This document shows positions 59,993 to 64,000 of a stretch of DNA of 64,000 nt, in pieces (position 1 is the stretch's first letter; each line of letters starts with the position of its first letter). The notes under the pieces are model-generated. The model did not search any database. It saw nothing but the letters and a program-made list of their open reading frames with translations, and was not told the origin of the DNA. The DNA comes from Marivita sp003149565 (GTDB lineage: Bacteria > Pseudomonadota > Alphaproteobacteria > Rhodobacterales > Rhodobacteraceae): assembly GCF_965216415.1 (NCBI RefSeq), contig NZ_CBDCFU010000002.1. One strand, 5' to 3'. Both the position numbers and the translations under genes were made by a program.

Positions 59993-61408
59993 ATGTCAGA
60001 CGCATCCATCGGCACGCCGGAGCAGCTCCGCGATCCGAATTACACACCGCCCATCGCAAAGGCTATCCCCTTGGGTATCCAGCACGTTCTGGCGATGTTC
60101 GTGTCCAACGTCACCCCGGCGATCATCGTCTGTGGCGCGGCTGGCTTTGGCTTTGGGTCTAACAGCCCGGACTTTCCGCAGATGATCTACATGATCCAGA
60201 TGTCGATGTTCTTCGCGGGCATCGCCACCTTGTTCCAAGCCATCGGCGTCGGTCCCGTTGGTGCGCGCCTTCCCATCGTTCAAGGCACCAGCTTTGCCTT
60301 TATCCCGATCATGATTCCGCTGGTTGCGGGCAAGGGTGTCGACGCCATCGCCGTGCTAATGGGAGGCGTCCTTGTGGGGGGTCTTTTCCACGCCTTCCTT
60401 GGCCTGTTCATCGGCAAACTGCGCTTTGCGCTGCCGCCTCTGGTCACGGGTCTGGTCGTCACCATGATCGGCCTCGCGTTGGTCAAGGTCGGAATTCAGT
60501 ACGCGGCAGGCGGTGTTCCTGCCATCGGAACCGAGGAATACGGCTCGCTCCTGAACTGGACGATGGCTGGCACCGTGATCATCGTCACGCTGGGCCTCAA
60601 GTTTTTTACCCGAGGCATGCTATCGGTCTCGGCGGTTTTGGTCGGTCTGCTAGTTGGCTATGTTGTCGCCCTTGCGCTTGGGCAGGTAAACCTTGGCAAT
60701 GTGGGTCGTGCGGCGCCTTTCGCTCTTCCGAACCCGCTGCATTTCGGGCTTGAGTTTTCAGTTGCCGCGATTGTCGGCTTCTGTGCGATGTCTTTCGTGT
60801 CAGCGGTGGAAACTGTCGGAGACGTCTCGGGTATCACCAAGGGTGGTGCTGGTCGTGAAGCGACGGACAAAGAAATCCAGGGCGCGACCTTTGCGGACGG
60901 TCTGGGCACCGCAGTCTCTGGTCTTTTTGGAGCGCTGCCCAACACGTCCTTTAGCCAGAACGTTGGCCTGATCGCCATGACCGGCGTGATGAGCCGGGGT
61001 GTCGTCACCATTGGCGCGCTGTTCCTGATCTTATGCGGTCTCGTGCCCAAAGTTGGCGCTGTGATCTCATCGGTGCCGATCGAAGTGCTGGGCGGTGGTG
61101 TGATCGTGATGTTCGGCATGGTTGTGGCTGCGGGTATTTCGATGCTGTCCGACGTCAACTGGAACCGCCGCAACATGGTGATCTTTGCGATTGCGCTGTC
61201 GCTGGGCCTGGGGCTGCAGCTTGAACCCGGGGCGCTTCAGTACTTGCCGCAAACAATCAAAGTGCTGGCAACCTCGGGCATCCTGCCCGCCGCTGTGATT
61301 GCCATTGTGCTGAACCTCGTCTTGCCTGAGGAGTTGTCGGACGAGTCCACCGAGGAAGTATCTGGCGGTATGGCAGGGCATGGCGCTGGCTCGCTTGCCA
61401 AAGATTGA
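59993..61408 (+). CDS. NCS2-family purine (xanthine/urate) permease
   Basis: 471-residue inner-membrane symporter with about 14 helices (MSDASIGTPEQLRDPNYTPPIAKAIPLGIQHVLAMF at the N-terminus). It has the NCS2 substrate motif QNVGLIAMTGVMSRGV and FCAMSFVSAVETVGDVSGIT. Start at 59993 has GAGGGAGAAGG upstream; the longer frame overlaps allA. The position in the puuE-allA operon suggests xanthine or urate as substrate rather than uracil. Ends before a strong bidirectional terminator. Confidence 0.92.
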   Translation: MSDASIGTPEQLRDPNYTPPIAKAIPLGIQHVLAMFVSNVTPAIIVCGAAGFGFGSNSPDFPQMIYMIQMSMFFAGIATLFQAIGVGPVGARLPIVQGTSFAFIPIMIPLVAGKGVDAIAVLMGGVLVGGLFHAFLGLFIGKLRFALPPLVTGLVVTMIGLALVKVGIQYAAGGVPAIGTEEYGSLLNWTMAGTVIIVTLGLKFFTRGMLSVSAVLVGLLVGYVVALALGQVNLGNVGRAAPFALPNPLHFGLEFSVAAIVGFCAMSFVSAVETVGDVSGITKGGAGREATDKEIQGATFADGLGTAVSGLFGALPNTSFSQNVGLIAMTGVMSRGVVTIGALFLILCGLVPKVGAVISSVPIEVLGGGVIVMFGMVVAAGISMLSDVNWNRRNMVIFAIALSLGLGLQLEPGALQYLPQTIKVLATSGILPAAVIAIVLNLVLPEELSDESTEEVSGGMAGHGAGSLAKD

Positions 61409-61426
61409 GGATCAACCTTTTGCAAT

Positions 61427-61462
61427 GAAAACAGCCCCCGATGTGTGTCGGGGGCTGTTTTC
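61427..61462. terminator. Strong bidirectional terminator
   Basis: 15-bp perfect stem GAAAACAGCCCCCGA / TCGGGGGCTGTTTTC with a 6-nt loop. T runs on both strands (TTTTCGTTTTC on plus), so it ends the permease operon and the convergent alcohol dehydrogenase gene. Confidence 0.9.
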
Positions 61463-61477
61463 GTTTTCAGGCCTGGG

Positions 61478-61489
61478 CTTTTCGAAAAG
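61478..61489. repeat. TTCGAA-core palindrome
   Basis: CTTTTCGAAAAG, perfect 12-bp palindrome with outer CCTG/CAGG complementarity, 33 bp beyond the stop of the alcohol dehydrogenase gene. Same core and same type of position as the elements at 23546-23589 and 42559-42666. Confidence 0.6.
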
Positions 61490-61521
61490 TCTCAGGGAAA
61501 TCTTAGTAGGATTGCGCTGCT

Positions 61522-62667
61522 CTAGAGGACGGATTCGAAGAGTGCGCGGGTATTGGCCTCGGTCATCTCGATCGGGTTGCCGCCGGTGGACGGGTCTTTC
61601 AGGGCATCACGAACAAGCACGTCAAGGTCGACGTCCTTCACTCCCAGATCGGTGAGCGTTTTCGGAATCGCGAAACCTGCGTTGAATTGATCGACAAAGG
61701 CGCAAAAGCCGTCGAAACCGCCGTCGATGCCCAGATAGCCCGCCGCGCGGTCAAAGCGGTCGCGGATGGCTTCGGCGTTGAACTTGAGCACGGTGGGCAT
61801 GAAGACGGCGTTGGTGGTGCCGTGGTGCGTGTGATGATGCGCGCCGATGGGATGGCTCAGGGCATGGATTGCTCCGAGGCCCTTCTGGAAGGCGGTTGCG
61901 CCCATTGCCGCGGCGCTCATCATGTTGGCGCGGGCTTCGATATCTGTCCCGTCGGCATAGGCGCGGGGCAGGTTGTCGATGACAAGGCGCATGCCCTCGA
62001 GCGCAATGCCCTGGCTCATCGGGTGGTAATGCGGGCTGGAATAGGCCTCGACGCAATGGGCGAAGGCATCAAGCCCGGTTCCTGCGGTGACGAACTTGGG
62101 CATGCCCACGGTCAGCTCCGGATCACAGATCACCACGGCGGGAAGCATCTTGGGGTGGAAGATGATCTTTTTCTCGTGGGACTCTGAGTTCGTGATGACG
62201 CTGGCGCGGCCCACCTCGGACCCAGTGCCGGCCGTTGTGGGCACGGCGACGATGGGGTGAATGCCTGCGGGGTCTGCGCGGGTCCACCAGTCACCGATGT
62301 CTTCGAAATCCCACAGCGGGCGGGACTGACCGGCCATGAAGGCGAGCGTCTTGGCAAGGTCGAGGCCGGAGCCGCCGCCAAAGGCGATGACGCCGTCAAA
62401 GCCGCCTTCGCGGTAGACCTTGAGACCTTCCTCGACGTTCTTTTCGTTCGGGTTGGGATCGACTTCCGAGAACATCGCGCGGCCCAGACCTGCCTGTTCG
62501 ACAAGGTTCAGGGTCTTGGTGGTGATCTCCATATCCGCAAGACCCCGGTCGGTGACGAGGAGCGGCTTGGAGATGCCTGCGGCGAGGCACGCCTCGGCGA
62601 TTTCCGAGATGCGGCCTGCGCCGAAACGGATGGCGGTGGGGTAGGACCAGTTTCCAGTCAGAGACAT
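61522..62667 (-). CDS. Iron-containing alcohol dehydrogenase (group III)
   Basis: 381 residues. NAD-binding part with DGVIAFGGGSGLDLAKTLA and PTTAGTGSEVGRASVI; helical C-terminal part with metal ligands in GLDAFAHCVEAYSSPHYHP and ALSHPIGAHHHTHHGTTNA. Family members oxidise primary alcohols, lactaldehyde, 1,3-propanediol, hydroxybutyrate and similar substrates; the exact one cannot be told. It begins 4 bp after the aldehyde dehydrogenase stop, so both form an operon acting in succession (alcohol to aldehyde to acid, or the reverse). Confidence 0.9.
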   Translation of the reverse strand: MSLTGNWSYPTAIRFGAGRISEIAEACLAAGISKPLLVTDRGLADMEITTKTLNLVEQAGLGRAMFSEVDPNPNEKNVEEGLKVYREGGFDGVIAFGGGSGLDLAKTLAFMAGQSRPLWDFEDIGDWWTRADPAGIHPIVAVPTTAGTGSEVGRASVITNSESHEKKIIFHPKMLPAVVICDPELTVGMPKFVTAGTGLDAFAHCVEAYSSPHYHPMSQGIALEGMRLVIDNLPRAYADGTDIEARANMMSAAAMGATAFQKGLGAIHALSHPIGAHHHTHHGTTNAVFMPTVLKFNAEAIRDRFDRAAGYLGIDGGFDGFCAFVDQFNAGFAIPKTLTDLGVKDVDLDVLVRDALKDPSTGGNPIEMTEANTRALFESVL

Positions 62668-62671
62668 GGGT

Positions 62672-64000
62672 TCAAGCTTTCTTGAGGTGGTAGGATTTGG
62701 GACGTGTCAGGGCCTGATACGCCAGTTTCGACAGACCTTGCCCGCGGCCGGTGTCCTTGCAACCGGTCCAGCAGAGCGCCGGGTCGAGGTAGTCGCAACG
62801 GTTCATGAAGACCGTGCCGGTTTCGATCCGGTCTGCGATGGCTTCCACCGCCTCGGCGTCCTTGGAGAAGATCGCTGCGGTCAGGCCGAACTGGCTGTCG
62901 TTCATCAGCGCGATGGCTTCCTCGTCGTCCTTGACTGGCATGATGCCGACGACAGGGCCGAAGCTTTCGTCGCGCATGACGCGCATCTTGTGGCTGACGC
63001 CTGTGAGGACCTGCGGCGTCAGATACGCGCCGCCATCATCGGCGGGCATCGTTTCGATATGCGCTGTCGCACCATCGGCCAGCGCCTCTTCGATCTGGGC
63101 GCGGACCTCCTTGGCGAACCGCACATTGGCCATCGGACCCATCGTGGTGTCGGGGTCAAGCGGGTTACCGAGCTTTTGCGCCTTGACCCAGTCAACGGCT
63201 TTTTCGACGAATTGATCGTAGAGGCTTTCGTGCACGTAGATGCGTTCGATCCCACAGCAGCACTGGCCCGCGTTGAACATCGCGCCGTCCATCAGGCCAT
63301 CGACCGCCGCATCGACATCCGCATCGGCGCGGACATAGCCCGGATCCTTGCCGCCGAGCTCGGTCGAGACCGGAATAAACGTGCCTGCCGCTGCGCGTTC
63401 GATGGCCTGGCCTCCGCCGACCGAGCCGGTGAAGTTGACGAAATCCACAGCGCGTTCGGACAGCAGCGCGGAGGTGGTGTCGTGGTCCAATACGACGTTC
63501 TGGAAAACGTCCTCGGGCACGCCCGCTGCATGGAAGGCTTCGGCCAGGTGATCGCCGACGGCGAGGGTCTGGCCGGCGTGTTTCAGGATCACGCAGTTGC
63601 CCGCGATCAAGGCCGGGGCCACGGTGTTGATCGCGGTCATGTAGGGATAGTTCCACGGCGCGATGACCAGAACGGTGCCCCAGGGGGTGCGCTTGATCAC
63701 CCGGCGTGCCGTGTCACTGTCCTCGATTTCCATCGGGGCGAGCGACTCTTCGGCAACATCCGCCATATAGGTCAGGCGTTCGTTGAAGCCGCCATACTCA
63801 CCGCCATAGCGGATCGGGCGGCCCATCTGATGGGCAAGCTCTTCGGCCATGCGGTCGGTTTGTTGGCCAATGATTTCGCCCGCTTTGCGGACAAGCGATA
63901 TGCGCTCCGAGAGCGGGCGCGCGGCCCAGTCTGCTTGCGCGGCCTTGGCGCGTTTGGCGGCGTCGAAGGCGGCGTCGCGGGTCAGCACCTCACGCGTGAG
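62672..64000 (-). CDS. NAD(P)-dependent aldehyde dehydrogenase (5' end outside window)
   Basis: About 442 residues visible; the frame stays open to the window edge, so the start lies beyond 64000 (an in-frame GTG at 63988 is not a convincing start). Motifs: GTVLVIAPWNYPYM, NFTGSVGGG, catalytic Glu in VSTELGGKDPGYV, catalytic Cys in FNAGQCCCGIERIYVHE, and GPVVGIMPVKDDEEAIALMNDSQFGLTAAIFS. A normal ALDH of about 460 residues. The substrate is unknown; it is coupled with the downstream Fe-type alcohol dehydrogenase. Confidence 0.9.
   Translation of the reverse strand, partial: LTREVLTRDAAFDAAKRAKAAQADWAARPLSERISLVRKAGEIIGQQTDRMAEELAHQMGRPIRYGGEYGGFNERLTYMADVAEESLAPMEIEDSDTARRVIKRTPWGTVLVIAPWNYPYMTAINTVAPALIAGNCVILKHAGQTLAVGDHLAEAFHAAGVPEDVFQNVVLDHDTTSALLSERAVDFVNFTGSVGGGQAIERAAAGTFIPVSTELGGKDPGYVRADADVDAAVDGLMDGAMFNAGQCCCGIERIYVHESLYDQFVEKAVDWVKAQKLGNPLDPDTTMGPMANVRFAKEVRAQIEEALADGATAHIETMPADDGGAYLTPQVLTGVSHKMRVMRDESFGPVVGIMPVKDDEEAIALMNDSQFGLTAAIFSKDAEAVEAIADRIETGTVFMNRCDYLDPALCWTGCKDTGRGQGLSKLAYQALTRPKSYHLKKA

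Overview
The window is a chromosomal segment of a marine alphaproteobacterium, most likely of the Roseobacter group (Rhodobacteraceae). This rests on high G+C, a fused MrpAB antiporter, an ectoine cluster with its own aspartokinase, monomeric isocitrate dehydrogenase, the beta-hydroxyaspartate cycle genes and short intergenic palindromes. No tRNA, rRNA, CRISPR array or phage was seen. Gene density is high and almost all genes can be assigned to a family.

Layout. 1-3184: urea ABC transporter start (urtA and the 5' part of urtB, minus strand). 3482-8620: a small secreted protein, the divergent oxyR/katG peroxide-defence pair and an orphan membrane histidine kinase. 9019-14922: the Mrp (Pha/Mnh) Na+/H+ antiporter operon. 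14919-19363: MarR-family (EctR-like) regulator and ectABC-ask for ectoine synthesis; with Mrp this makes a salt-adaptation island. 19388-30335: a minus-strand CUT1 sugar-type ABC uptake operon that also encodes an argininosuccinate-lyase-like enzyme and a glutathione transferase, divergent from a ROK regulator, a PIG-L deacetylase fused to a ThuA/glutamine-amidotransferase-like domain, and an EamA exporter. The substrate of this locus is unknown. 30439-40852: surface-polysaccharide type glycosyltransferases, galE, and a GT2 gene split by a 1181-bp IS4-family element with a clean 9-bp target duplication. 40969-41412: two nearly identical small secreted proteins in tandem. 41413-42687: non-coding stretch ending in a four-hairpin palindrome array behind icd. 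42688-46903: icd, a PPP-type phosphatase and a nucleotide-sugar epimerase.

47036-61408 is the most coherent block: purine-ring catabolism plus glyoxylate assimilation. PuuD (urate to 5-hydroxyisourate), UraH, a PuuE-UraD fusion (OHCU to allantoin to allantoate), AllE (ureidoglycine aminohydrolase), AllA (ureidoglycolate to glyoxylate plus urea) and an NCS2 purine permease flank bhcABCD, the beta-hydroxyaspartate cycle, which turns two glyoxylate into oxaloacetate. The inferred logic is that purine carbon leaves as glyoxylate and is fed into central metabolism by the Bhc enzymes, while nitrogen is released as ammonia and urea. Allantoate amidohydrolase, xanthine dehydrogenase, urease and the IclR-type regulator BhcR are not in the window. 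A LysR regulator, an HxlR regulator and a small tautomerase-OsmC-methyltransferase operon lie inside this block. 61522-64000: iron-type alcohol dehydrogenase and an aldehyde dehydrogenase cut by the window edge.

Strongest leads: the purine-to-BHAC cluster and its palindromic promoter site; the uncharacterised ABC/lyase/PIG-L locus; the IS4-split glycosyltransferase; the duplicated micro-protein; and a family of palindromes with a TTCGAA core at three separate intergenic places.
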